DNA of 64,000 bases from CAUPWF01 sp044425815 (GTDB lineage Bacteria > Bacillota > Clostridia > Lachnospirales > Lachnospiraceae), in assembly GCA_044425815.1 (NCBI GenBank), contig JAWXVA010000002.1, positions 39,897 to 103,896 of the forward strand, in the 5' to 3' direction. The notes beneath the pieces were generated by a model that worked only from the letters and a program-made list of their open reading frames with translations, was not told where the DNA came from and made no database searches. Positions 8,256 to 17,792 of this stretch are shown here, in pieces (positions within the stretch are counted from its first letter, which is position 1; every line of letters begins with the position of its first letter). The translations under genes and the position numbers were made by a program.

Positions 8256-11200
8256 TTATTCATATGGACTAAACATTTTTCCTGCTAACGCTTCCTCTAA
8301 TGCATATTCCCTCATTAATTCTGTTCTTTTTTCAGGATTACTAATAATATCATTCAATCTTCCAAATTTCCCCATCAATTCGTGTGTTGAATCGATATGA
8401 TATATTTTCTTTTCCCCTTTTATTTCATTATCGTCAAGCGTTTCTTTAAAATAATAACGTAATACTTCATCTTTGAAAACCAAGAATTTTTTCACATAAA
8501 TTGATTCAAATGTAGGGATTAGTACTTCAGATTCGTATTCTACAGAATCTGAACCTTTTGTTTGTAATTGATATATTAATTTAACCTTACCACCCATTTT
8601 TGAAGTATACGTAATCAATGTTTTGTCCCATAATTGAACTTCTCTTAACCAGTCTTCAGCATACTTCATATAAAAATCAAAATATATTTGTTTTTCACAT
8701 AATTCTTGCATGCAATGCTTCAGTATATTTTCGTTTTCTGCATCATACTGATTTACAGAAAAATATTTTAACATTGCAATTTTTACTATATCAGGTAATT
8801 CTGATTTTCTATGAAGCTCATTCATAATAATTTCAACGATTTCAGGAGATAATACTTTGTTTTTAGACACATGTTCTCTTGAAACATAAGCAATATATGC
8901 TTCTTCTAATCTAAAGTAAGCACCATTTAGATAATAATCGACAAAAATTTCATCTTCGCCTACAATTACTTCTGAGAATAACATCTGCGATATAATTCTT
9001 TCTGCCAATTTACTTGTATCTACCTCATAATCTTTTGCTGCAAACCAAATTTCTTTCATATTTCGTGTTGATCCACAGTAAAAATTAGTTAAGTACTCTA
9101 GAGTAACTTTATCATATTCTTCTTTTTTAAATAATTCAAATAAAACATACGTCAAGAAATCCTCTTCCTCAAGATTTTCGGTACGAATTTCTTTTGAACA
9201 CATAAGAAGAACTTTGCTTGCGTCGAAGTGATTTAGACCATATTGACGAAGTGTATTCATAGTAAGTGGAATATTCTCTGAGATCACTTCATCTATATCA
9301 GAAATATTCATCCTCTGTTTACACATTTCAATGTACTTTGTTTCATGAAAAGCGCGTTCAGTTTTATATTTCACTGAGCCCACATAGTGTGTTCCATCAA
9401 TAGCTTCCCATACCAACAGTTCTTCTTTTGAATCTAATACAATATATGCTCCTTGTTCCGTATAAGGAACTTTTTGATAAATCCCTCCATCATTTGCTAT
9501 CACAAGTGCATATCTTATATTCGGTACTTTTGTAGTAACTAAATACGTGTGACAAATATCATAAATCGCTTTGATTTTCTCTATGTTCATCTCATTTTCA
9601 GAAATAAAACTACGATAAAGAATACGCAAATTATGGTTGATACGTCTAAGCTCCAATTGTTGAAGTATAAATATCTTAATTGAATCATAATAACATTTGT
9701 ACAGTACACTATTTTCTTTTTCATACAAAATAATATTGGCATACAATAGAGCCGCCTTATCTTGATTCAGGTTATTTCCATGAGCAAAATATAGCAATAT
9801 GGTACGCGGTAATTCATCTTCATAGTTGACAGGAATACTTTCCATAAAATACTCAAATAATTTCGCGATTTTAATGTCTTCTTCTACCGCTTTTTTATAC
9901 CATTTAAAATAGCGACTACTGGATTCATTCCCTTTAATCAACATCGTACAAATTGCTGTGAGTATCATTGGATCCGGATATAAATCATAGGCATTTTCCA
10001 GCAAGACTAGAATTCTTTTGTCGAAAAATTTTTGTTGGGTTGCAAGATTCGCCATGTAAAGAGCCAGTTCGTTGGATAAGAGCTTATATTTTATTGAAAA
10101 ACGAAGTATTTGAATTTCAAATCCTCCCAATTTCTTGAGATTTGTAGACTTAACACTAAAACATTTATAACTTTCCAAATAAAACATCAAATGATTTGCA
10201 CCTAAATTGTATTGATTCTCTAACGCATGTTTTCGTTCAAAATAATCATTATAATAAGAATCTACCTGTGTAAGCATGCACAAGATTTTCCATGACTTTG
10301 GATTTTTCAAATACGCTCTCTGTAATTCTTCTACTATCTTCTTCGTATAACTCAATTCTCGTCTTTGAAGAGCTGACAAAAATAGGTAATATGCATCTAA
10401 TTCAACATTTCTTCCCACCGAAAACTTACTGTAACTATATGTCTCTAATATCCAGTGTGCCTCTTCATATTCACCAACTAATACATAAGCATGTGCCTGA
10501 TATAATTTATATTCTTCATTAGCTGGCTCAAGTAATTGTAATTCACTAATAAGCTTCAATACCTTATGTATCCAGTTTTCTTTATTAATCACGCCACTCT
10601 CTAAGCGTAGTACACTCTTTAGAATGTGTGCTGCCAAATAGTCAGCTTTTCTTTTGTCTTCAAAATCGCCAATTGAATTATCTACTTCAATCAAGTAAAC
10701 TAGCTTTTCAAAAGCTGTTTCAATGATAATATGACCAAAATTTCTACCGGCATGTAATTGACTATGTTTTATTGTGTATATTAAATTGTATTTCATTCCT
10801 ACAAAATCATTTGTAGATAACCATTCTACAGCAGTTTCGATAAAGTCACTATCTGTTGTAACTTTAATTTCTAAATACCCCCAAGTATTCTTACTGATTT
10901 CTAAAACATCATTTTGAATACTATCAATATTTTTATATAGACGTTCCTTTGAATCTAAACTTAAGAATATTTTTTCTTTTTGCTTGATTCCCACTAGGAA
11001 TTCTTCTAATCCCAATTCATTTAGATTCCATTTACGCATATGATCATATAAATTTTTAATTTTAGGTTGTTCATATTTAATGATTTCATAAAAATCACGA
11101 GACTTAAAAATTTTCTTAGCTTCATCTGGATATTGATATGCTAATTTTTTAAATCCTCTTAAGTCCTGTATTTTCCCTTGACTAGACATAATATACGGTT

Positions 11201-11540
11201 TTTCGATAATTGCTGAGAAACCTATTTCAAACTCTCCACCGTTACATACAATCGTAAAAATACCACGTTCCACGTGTCCAGGCTTTAATCCTCTTCCATC
11301 ATACTGAAAATGAATTAATACAGGACTTCCTTCAAACCCTTGTTCTTTACATTGCATACGAAAAGAAGATGGATACACCAAGCCACGGATATCTCCATCT
11401 AATTGATTCTCTATCAGAAAACTCCCATTATATATCTCGCCTTCACCAATCTTAAGTGTAAGATTACTCTCTGGAAATATAATATTAGGTTTATTTATTT
11501 GAAAATCCCCTTTTGAAAAACGTTTGATTTTTTCTTTCAA
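8256..11540 (-). CDS. Giant uncharacterised protein, beta domain plus helical repeats (DUF5717-type)
   Basis: This 1094-residue protein has no signal peptide or membrane helix, so it is probably cytosolic. Residues about 1-115 form a beta-rich domain with alternating hydrophobic strands and an ALKPGHVERGIF-like turn (seen here as GLKPGHVERGIF). Residues about 120-800 are almost all helical, with helix pairs like those of TPR or other solenoids. The last 150 residues are beta-rich again. The start is TTG at 11540, with GAAGGTG five bases before it. It is the first gene of a three-gene operon with an Hsp70-like and a TPR-like protein. I recall it as DUF5717, a Lachnospiraceae family of unknown role. 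Confidence 0.72.
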   Translation of the reverse strand: MKEKIKRFSKGDFQINKPNIIFPESNLTLKIGEGEIYNGSFLIENQLDGDIRGLVYPSSFRMQCKEQGFEGSPVLIHFQYDGRGLKPGHVERGIFTIVCNGGEFEIGFSAIIEKPYIMSSQGKIQDLRGFKKLAYQYPDEAKKIFKSRDFYEIIKYEQPKIKNLYDHMRKWNLNELGLEEFLVGIKQKEKIFLSLDSKERLYKNIDSIQNDVLEISKNTWGYLEIKVTTDSDFIETAVEWLSTNDFVGMKYNLIYTIKHSQLHAGRNFGHIIIETAFEKLVYLIEVDNSIGDFEDKRKADYLAAHILKSVLRLESGVINKENWIHKVLKLISELQLLEPANEEYKLYQAHAYVLVGEYEEAHWILETYSYSKFSVGRNVELDAYYLFLSALQRRELSYTKKIVEELQRAYLKNPKSWKILCMLTQVDSYYNDYFERKHALENQYNLGANHLMFYLESYKCFSVKSTNLKKLGGFEIQILRFSIKYKLLSNELALYMANLATQQKFFDKRILVLLENAYDLYPDPMILTAICTMLIKGNESSSRYFKWYKKAVEEDIKIAKLFEYFMESIPVNYEDELPRTILLYFAHGNNLNQDKAALLYANIILYEKENSVLYKCYYDSIKIFILQQLELRRINHNLRILYRSFISENEMNIEKIKAIYDICHTYLVTTKVPNIRYALVIANDGGIYQKVPYTEQGAYIVLDSKEELLVWEAIDGTHYVGSVKYKTERAFHETKYIEMCKQRMNISDIDEVISENIPLTMNTLRQYGLNHFDASKVLLMCSKEIRTENLEEEDFLTYVLFELFKKEEYDKVTLEYLTNFYCGSTRNMKEIWFAAKDYEVDTSKLAERIISQMLFSEVIVGEDEIFVDYYLNGAYFRLEEAYIAYVSREHVSKNKVLSPEIVEIIMNELHRKSELPDIVKIAMLKYFSVNQYDAENENILKHCMQELCEKQIYFDFYMKYAEDWLREVQLWDKTLITYTSKMGGKVKLIYQLQTKGSDSVEYESEVLIPTFESIYVKKFLVFKDEVLRYYFKETLDDNEIKGEKKIYHIDSTHELMGKFGRLNDIISNPEKRTELMREYALEEALAGKMFSPYE

Positions 11541-11564
11541 TCTTACACCTTCTTTTTGTTTTTA

Positions 11565-11624
11565 TTGATTTTTAAAATAATCGAGTTATAATGAATTATA
11601 TCATTATTCGATGCATTATGGCAA
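11565..11624. promoter_or_regulatory. Overlapping divergent promoters
   Basis: On the plus strand TTGATT (11565-11570) and TATAAT (11587-11592) are 16 bp apart and would serve the CobD-like gene. On the minus strand TTGCCA (11619-11624) and TATAAT (11595-11600) are 18 bp apart and would serve the DUF5717 operon. The two -10 boxes are only 2 bp apart and the promoters point across each other, so both cannot be occupied at once. Confidence 0.6.
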
Positions 11625-11665
11625 CATGTAATGATAGGTAAGAATAATTCTATTAGGAGAGGTAC

Positions 11666-12751
11666 ATGAACAATAACAACACATTTCACGGAAGTGACTT
11701 AGAAAAAATTTCAAAATTATATAATATACCACAAACAAATATTATAAATTTCGCAGCAAATGTCAATCCGCTGGGGATTTCAGACACTTTAAAAAAGGGA
11801 CTAGCAGCTAACCTAGACATAATGTCTCAATATCCTGATCGCGATTACGTTAAGTTACGTCACATAATAAGTAACTATTGTGGCGCTGATATTGAACATA
11901 TCATAGTAGGTAATGGATCTACCGAGTTAATTTCATTACTTATTTCTAATATAAAAGCAAAAAAAGCCCTATTATTAGGTCCTACATATTCAGAATATGA
12001 AAAAGAACTAGATTTAGTCGGTTGTTCTTTAGAAGAATTTCGGTTGACTGCTTCTAATAATTTCAAGCTTGATGAGACGTTATTATTCGAAACACTATCT
12101 AATGGGTTTGATTTCTTAATTTTATGTAATCCGAATAATCCCACGGGGTCCGCTCTTACGACGAGTCAACTTGATTCTTTGCTGAAATACTGTGATTCAA
12201 ATAATATTTTTGTAATGATTGATGAAACCTATATTGAATTTGCAAGTGAAATAAATCACTATAGTGCTATCCCCTTATGTCGAGAATATGAAAACCTGAT
12301 GGTTCTACGTGGGATATCAAAATTTTTTGCAGCGCCTGGACTACGCATGGGGTATGGAATAACTAGCAATACATCACTGCTTTCATACTTGAAAAAACAT
12401 CAAAACCCATGGTCATTAAATAGTATTGCAGAGTTTGCAGGAGAACTATTATTTACGGATACTGAATATATTGAAACTACACGTACTCTGATTTCAAAAG
12501 AGCGTGAAAAATGTTATAGATATTTTGAGAATACTAAGGAATATAAAGTTTTCCCAACGCAAGCAAACTTTATATTGGTACAACTATTAAACCCAAGTCA
12601 CACGGCAAATGGTGTATTTGAACGTTGTATTAGAGAAGGTCTTATGATACGTAATTGCAATTCTTTCTTCCATGGAGATGGTGAATTTATAAGATTTTGT
12701 CTTATGAATCCTGCAGATAATGATAAACTGCTTGATTGTATAAGAATTTAA
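11666..12751 (+). CDS. PLP-dependent aminotransferase, CobD-like (threonine-phosphate decarboxylase) or HisC-like
   Basis: This is a fold-type I PLP enzyme of 361 residues. The N-terminal FHGSDLEKI and FAANVNPLGIS segments resemble CobD, which decarboxylates threonine phosphate to the aminopropanol of the cobalamin loop. GNGSTELI (about residues 81-88) binds the cofactor phosphate, NPNNPTGS lies near 156-163, and the Schiff-base lysine is in RGISKFFAAPGLRMGYG near residues 215-231. HisC shares these motifs, so the substrate is uncertain. AGGAGAGG precedes the ATG. The only other cobalamin-type gene in the window is cbiG, about 50 kb away. Confidence 0.72.
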   Translation: MNNNNTFHGSDLEKISKLYNIPQTNIINFAANVNPLGISDTLKKGLAANLDIMSQYPDRDYVKLRHIISNYCGADIEHIIVGNGSTELISLLISNIKAKKALLLGPTYSEYEKELDLVGCSLEEFRLTASNNFKLDETLLFETLSNGFDFLILCNPNNPTGSALTTSQLDSLLKYCDSNNIFVMIDETYIEFASEINHYSAIPLCREYENLMVLRGISKFFAAPGLRMGYGITSNTSLLSYLKKHQNPWSLNSIAEFAGELLFTDTEYIETTRTLISKEREKCYRYFENTKEYKVFPTQANFILVQLLNPSHTANGVFERCIREGLMIRNCNSFFHGDGEFIRFCLMNPADNDKLLDCIRI

Positions 12752-12760
12752 TTCAAATCA

Positions 12761-12794
12761 AAAAGGGGCAAATTCTGATGAATTTGCCCCTTTT
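12761..12794. terminator. Bidirectional terminator
   Basis: A perfect 14-bp inverted repeat (12761-12774 and 12781-12794) with A-run and T-run flanks lies between the convergent CobD-like gene and the cupin gene. It can end both transcripts. Confidence 0.85.
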
Positions 12795-12831
12795 ACTTCT
12801 TATTTACGCTTCTTATTTACGCTTCTTATTT
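12795..12831. repeat. Short tandem repeat, 13-bp unit
   Basis: The unit ACGCTTCTTATTT occurs twice in full (12806-12818, 12819-12831) after a partial copy (12795-12805). It is noncoding and lies just after the terminator. It is probably a slippage repeat of no known function. Confidence 0.7.
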
Positions 12832-12850
12832 ACACTTTTTAATCACATTA

Positions 12851-13192
12851 TTATTTTTGGATCAATGCTATGAATTTTATTTCTGTATTTCCTGTGTTTC
12901 TAAGCCCATGAGAACCACCATCTTCACAAAACAATACATCACCTGTTTTTACTTCGTACGAAGTATCATTATCATAATATATTCCAGATCCTTGTTGAAT
13001 ATAGTAAGTCTCTGTATTGCCTGTATGTGTGTGACATCCTAAAAATGCGCCTACTTCAATTGTTACTTCTGCAAACAGTCCGCATCCAGTTTTCTTTTGC
13101 TCATCTGTAATCAAATGTTCAATCTTGACAATGCCTTCTCCACCTTGAGCTTTTTCTATAACATCAACTTTACGTTCCCCTACTCTTGTCAT
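12851..13192 (-). CDS. Small cupin-domain protein
   Basis: This 113-residue single-domain cupin has the two conserved metal motifs: GCHTHTGNTETYYIQQGSG near residues 53-71 (HxH and a following Glu) and GDVLFCEDGGSHGLRN near 84-99 (with a single His). Such proteins bind a metal ion and may be isomerases, dioxygenases or sugar-binding sensors; nothing here shows which. It starts 26 bp after carB, with AGGAGG 8 bases before the ATG, so it is probably the last gene of the carA-carB transcript. The link to carbamoyl phosphate is unknown. Confidence 0.82.
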   Translation of the reverse strand: MTRVGERKVDVIEKAQGGEGIVKIEHLITDEQKKTGCGLFAEVTIEVGAFLGCHTHTGNTETYYIQQGSGIYYDNDTSYEVKTGDVLFCEDGGSHGLRNTGNTEIKFIALIQK

Positions 13193-13218
13193 CCTCTGTT
13201 CCTCCTACAATAAATTGA

Positions 13219-16200
13219 TTATTCCACTGTTGCAATATCAATTAGTGTCAAGTGATTAATATCTGTATTTTCAAGACTCATAATCAGAGCTTGTGCTGTA
13301 TCCATAGCAGTAAGTACATTCACACCAGTTTCGATAGCATTTCTACGAATTACAAATCCATCACGTGCTCTTTCTGCCCCTTGTTGTGGTGTATCAATTA
13401 CTAAGTCGATTTCATGGCCTAAAATCAAGTCCATTAAGTTCGGTGATTCTTGCTCTAATTTTCCTGTTCTGATTGCTTTTACTCCTGCTTCGTTTAACGC
13501 TTTTGCAGTACCACGTGTAGCAAAGATTCTGTATCCTAGTGCTTCAAATCTTCTTGCAACTTCGATTCCTTCTTCTTTATCTTCATCACGTAATGTCATA
13601 ATCATATTTTTATATTTAGGTAATTTAATTCCAGCTCCAATAAATGCTTTATAAAGAGCTTCGTCAAATGTTGTTGCAATACCCAAACATTCTCCTGTAG
13701 ATTTCATTTCTGGTCCTAAGCTAATATCTGCACCACGAATCTTCTCAAATGAGAATACAGGCATTTTAATTGCTATATAATCGGCTTTCTTTTGAAGTCC
13801 TGGTGTATAACCAAGCTCTTTTAATTTGTGACCAATGATAACTTGTGTTGCAAGTGGCACAATTGGAATACCTGTCACCTTGCTAATGTAAGGAACCGTA
13901 CGGCTTGATCTTGGATTTACTTCGATTACATATACATCTTCACCACATACGATGAATTGAATATTAATCATACCAATAACATGAAGTGCTCTTGCTAATC
14001 TCCCTGTGTAGTCAACGATTTTATCCACTACCAATTCCGAAATGCTTTGTGCTGGGTATACTGAAATACTGTCACCCGAGTGAATACCAGCTCTTTCAAT
14101 GTGTTCCATGACACCAGGAATCACAATATCAGTTCCATCACACACTGCATCTACTTCAATTTCTTTTCCTACTAAATATTTATCGACTAAGATTGGGTGA
14201 TCTTGTGCTATACGGTTGATGATTTCTATGTACTCATCAATATCATGATCATTGATTGCAATTTGCATTCCTTGACCACCTAATACATAGGAAGGACGAA
14301 CCAATACAGGATACCCTAGTTCATTCGCTACTTTTTTCGCTTCTTCGGCTGTATAAACAGTACCACCAGTAGGTCTTGGGATTTTACAGTCTTCTAAGAT
14401 TTTATCGAATAATTCTCTATCTTCTGCTGCATCAACATCTTCTGCTTTAGTACCTAGAATTGGAACTCCCATCTTTAAAAGAGCTTCTGTTAATTTAATC
14501 GCTGTTTGTCCACCAAACTGAACTACTGCACCATCAGGCTTTTCTACATCTACGATGCTTTCTACATCTTCTGGAGTTAATGGTTCAAAATATAATTTGT
14601 CTGCAATATCAAAGTCAGTACTTACTGTCTCTGGATTATTATTTACAATAATGGTTTCGTAACCTGCTTTTTCAAATGCCCAAGTACAATGTACTGAGCA
14701 ATAATCAAATTCAATACCTTGTCCTATACGAATTGGACCAGACCCAAGTACCAATACTTTTTTCTTAGGATTTGTTTCTTCCACTTCATTTTCACTACCG
14801 AACACAGAATAGTAATATGGTGTCGCTGCTGCAAATTCTGCTGCACATGTATCAACCATTTTATAAGCTGCAACGATTCCAAATCCTTTACGGATATCAT
14901 GAATCTCGCGTTCTGTTTTGCCAGTAAGTCTACCGATTACATTATCTGGGAATTCAATACGTTTTGCTTCTTTTAATAGCTCTTCTGTCAATTCTTCTGT
15001 TTTTAATCGTTCTTCCATTTCAACAAGAATTGCTATCTTATCAATAAACCAAACGTCAATTTTAGTGATATCATGAATTTCTTCGTATGTAATTCCTTTT
15101 CTAATGGCTTCTGAAATCAACCAAATTCTTCTATCATCTACTCTTTCAAGTTTTTTGAGAATTTCTACTTTTGTCATATCAGAATAGTCATAAGACAATA
15201 AACAATCTACATGTTGTTCAAGTGAACGGATAGCTTTCATCAATCCACCTTCGAAGTTATCACATATACTCATAACTTCACCAGTAGCTTGCATTTGCGT
15301 ACCTAATTTTCTTTTAGCTGTAATGAATTTATCAAATGGTAAACGAGGCATTTTCACGACACAATAATCTAGCATTGGCTCAAAACTAGCATATGTTTTA
15401 CCTGTAATCGTATTTAGTATCTCATCTAATGTATATCCTAAAGCAATCTTAGCCGCTACTTTAGCAATTGGGTAACCTGTCGCCTTTGAAGCTAGTGCTG
15501 AAGATCTACTAACTCGAGGGTTTACTTCAATTACACAATACTCAAAGCTTGTTGGATGAAGAGCATATTGCACATTACATCCACCTGTAATTTTCAGCTC
15601 ACTAATGATATTAAGTGCAGAAGTACGCAACATCTGATATTCTTTATCACCTAGCGTTTGTGAAGGCGCAACTACGATACTATCACCAGTATGTACTCCA
15701 ACTGGGTCAATATTTTCCATATTACAAACAGTAATGCAGTTTCCATTTCCATCTCTCATTACTTCGTATTCAATTTCTTTCCAACCAGCGATGCAACGCT
15801 CTACAAGAACTTGACCCACGCGTGATAGGCGAAGTCCATTTTCAAGAATTTCTCTTAATTGTGCTACATCATATGCAATACCACCACCTGAACCTCCAAG
15901 TGTGTATGCTGGGCGAAGAACTACTGGGTAACCAATCTGTGCTGCAAATACAACACCGTCTTCTACATTTTCAACTACTAGAGAAGCAGCTACAGGTTCA
16001 TTGATTTTCTCCATTGTACTTTTGAATTCTAAACGATCTTCTGCTTTCTTAATTGTTTCAGACGTAGTCCCAATTAATTTCACATTATTGTTTTCAAAGA
16101 ATCCTTTTTCATCTAATTCCATAGCTAGATTAAGTCCAGCTTGCCCTCCTAGTGTAGGTAATACACTATCTGGTTTTTCTTTCAGAATTAATTGTTCTAC

Positions 16201-16419
16201 TACTTCTACTGTAAGTGGTTCAATATATACTTTATCCGCAATATCTTTATCCGTCATAATCGTAGCAGGGTTTGAATTAAGTAATACAACTTCAATCCCC
16301 TCTTCTTTTAACGAACGACACGCTTGTGTTCCTGCATAGTCAAACTCTGCTGCTTGACCAATTACTATTGGACCTGATCCTAATACTAATACTTTCTTAA
16401 TCTCTGGATTTCTTGGCAT
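13219..16419 (-). CDS. carB: Carbamoyl-phosphate synthase, large subunit
   Basis: The large subunit makes carbamoyl phosphate from bicarbonate, ATP and ammonia delivered by CarA, feeding pyrimidine and arginine synthesis. The 1066 residues match the usual length. Two homologous ATP-grasp halves start with KKVLVLGSGPIVIGQ (residues 8-22) and KKVLVLGSGPIRIGQG (near 552-567). Each holds an EVNPR metal/ATP motif. The last 130 residues are the MGS-like allosteric domain. Its ATG overlaps the carA stop codon by one base, the normal coupled arrangement. The window also has argH, a plausible consumer pathway. Confidence 0.97.
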   Translation of the reverse strand: MPRNPEIKKVLVLGSGPIVIGQAAEFDYAGTQACRSLKEEGIEVVLLNSNPATIMTDKDIADKVYIEPLTVEVVEQLILKEKPDSVLPTLGGQAGLNLAMELDEKGFFENNNVKLIGTTSETIKKAEDRLEFKSTMEKINEPVAASLVVENVEDGVVFAAQIGYPVVLRPAYTLGGSGGGIAYDVAQLREILENGLRLSRVGQVLVERCIAGWKEIEYEVMRDGNGNCITVCNMENIDPVGVHTGDSIVVAPSQTLGDKEYQMLRTSALNIISELKITGGCNVQYALHPTSFEYCVIEVNPRVSRSSALASKATGYPIAKVAAKIALGYTLDEILNTITGKTYASFEPMLDYCVVKMPRLPFDKFITAKRKLGTQMQATGEVMSICDNFEGGLMKAIRSLEQHVDCLLSYDYSDMTKVEILKKLERVDDRRIWLISEAIRKGITYEEIHDITKIDVWFIDKIAILVEMEERLKTEELTEELLKEAKRIEFPDNVIGRLTGKTEREIHDIRKGFGIVAAYKMVDTCAAEFAAATPYYYSVFGSENEVEETNPKKKVLVLGSGPIRIGQGIEFDYCSVHCTWAFEKAGYETIIVNNNPETVSTDFDIADKLYFEPLTPEDVESIVDVEKPDGAVVQFGGQTAIKLTEALLKMGVPILGTKAEDVDAAEDRELFDKILEDCKIPRPTGGTVYTAEEAKKVANELGYPVLVRPSYVLGGQGMQIAINDHDIDEYIEIINRIAQDHPILVDKYLVGKEIEVDAVCDGTDIVIPGVMEHIERAGIHSGDSISVYPAQSISELVVDKIVDYTGRLARALHVIGMINIQFIVCGEDVYVIEVNPRSSRTVPYISKVTGIPIVPLATQVIIGHKLKELGYTPGLQKKADYIAIKMPVFSFEKIRGADISLGPEMKSTGECLGIATTFDEALYKAFIGAGIKLPKYKNMIMTLRDEDKEEGIEVARRFEALGYRIFATRGTAKALNEAGVKAIRTGKLEQESPNLMDLILGHEIDLVIDTPQQGAERARDGFVIRRNAIETGVNVLTAMDTAQALIMSLENTDINHLTLIDIATVE

Positions 16420-17492
16420 TATTTCGCTCCTCCCATCATTTCAATAAATCTGTCAAACAAGTACGCTGAATCTTGAGGTCCTGGACTTGCTTCTGGATGA
16501 AATTGAACTGTAAAAATATTTTTACCAGTATATTTCAATCCTTCATTTGTATTATCATTAACATTTACGAATGCTGGTACTGCAACCGTCTCATCTAAAT
16601 TATCTACATCCACAACATAACCATGGTTTTGCGAAGATATATATACATGATTTGTTTCAAAATCTTTTACTGGATGGTTTCCACCTCTATGGCCATATTT
16701 TAATTTATGAGTGTCTGCTCCATTTGCCAATGCCATTAATTGATGACCTAAACAAATTGCAAAAATCGGAATTTCTGAATTATACAATTTTTTCACTTCT
16801 TCGATTATAGACACACATGTTTGTGGATCTCCAGGTCCATTAGAAAGCATAATACCATCTGGATTTGAATCAATGATTTCTTGTGCTGATGTATGTGCTG
16901 GATATATCGTCACTTCGCAACCTCTTTCATTTAGTGAACGTGCGATATTTTTCTTTGCGCCAAAATCCATAAGAGCTACCTTGAATCCATCTCCTGGTAT
17001 CACATACTTTTCTTCACATGTAACTTTAGATACAACATCTCCTACAACATATGTTTTTAATCTAGCAATCACCTCTTCAAGATCATAATCGCTATTTGTT
17101 GTAATCATACCGTTCATCGTTCCTTTTTCTCTCAATATTTTAGTTAACGCACGTGTGTCAACGCCTGAAATCCCAGGAATATCTTGTGCTTCTAAAAATT
17201 CTTGAATCGTACCTTCTGATCTGAAGTTACTAGGCAATCTAGATAATTCTCTTACAATATAGCCATCTGGCCATGCTTTATTCGATTCCATATCTTCGTA
17301 ACAAATACCGTAGTTACCAATTAACGGATATGTCATTACTACTGCTTGTCCCGCATAAGAAGGGTCTGTTAATACCTCTAAGTAACCAGTCATCGAAGTA
17401 TTAAATACTATTTCACTTATCATTTCACGTTTCGAACCGATACTTGTTCCCACAAATACTGTTCCGTCTTCTAAAATCAGATATGCTTTCAT
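16419..17492 (-). CDS. carA: Carbamoyl-phosphate synthase, small (glutaminase) subunit
   Basis: The subunit releases ammonia from glutamine and channels it to CarB. The 357 residues match the family. The N-terminal CarA domain includes a NTSMTGYLEVLTDPSY segment. The class I amidotransferase domain has its nucleophile in FAICLGHQ at Cys247, and the His-Glu pair in QFHPEASPGP near residue 332. The gene is preceded by an unusually long leader of about 220 bases that holds a strong hairpin, so expression may be controlled after transcription starts. Confidence 0.96.
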   Translation of the reverse strand: MKAYLILEDGTVFVGTSIGSKREMISEIVFNTSMTGYLEVLTDPSYAGQAVVMTYPLIGNYGICYEDMESNKAWPDGYIVRELSRLPSNFRSEGTIQEFLEAQDIPGISGVDTRALTKILREKGTMNGMITTNSDYDLEEVIARLKTYVVGDVVSKVTCEEKYVIPGDGFKVALMDFGAKKNIARSLNERGCEVTIYPAHTSAQEIIDSNPDGIMLSNGPGDPQTCVSIIEEVKKLYNSEIPIFAICLGHQLMALANGADTHKLKYGHRGGNHPVKDFETNHVYISSQNHGYVVDVDNLDETVAVPAFVNVNDNTNEGLKYTGKNIFTVQFHPEASPGPQDSAYLFDRFIEMMGGAK

Positions 17493-17792
17493 TTCTTCAC
17501 CATTTGTCCCTTCACAATTAAAATCTTGTACACTGTTGCCTCTTTATACCATCAAAGTCGTATTTCCTCAAAATAGAGGACTCCTTTTTGTTCAAACAAT
17601 TGGGAGTCCTCTATAAAATATCAAGTACGCCTCGGCGCGCTTGTTGTCAATTAATTCAAAAGAATCAATAAACATATAACTTAATATCACGGCAAGCTTT
17701 GCCTGTACAAATTGTAAAAATTTTACCATACATACATAAATAATACAAGCAGTAATTCTATTTTTTTATATTGTATTCATTTTCGTTATAAT
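17493..17792 (-). promoter_or_regulatory. Promoter and structured leader of carA-carB
   Basis: No gene is visible in these 300 bases. On the minus strand a -35 TTGTAT (17743-17748) and a -10 TAAAAT (17720-17725) with 17-bp spacing would start a leader of about 220 bases. The leader contains a perfect 12-bp hairpin (17573-17584 with 17603-17614) whose 18-base loop can pair further, followed by only a short T-run. This could be a weak attenuator. No convincing PyrR-binding loop was found. Confidence 0.5.

Noticed and set aside
17493..17792. A PyrR-binding attenuator before carA
   Set aside because: A weak AGAGGC match near 17540 lies outside a proper hairpin loop, and no terminator/antiterminator pair was found.
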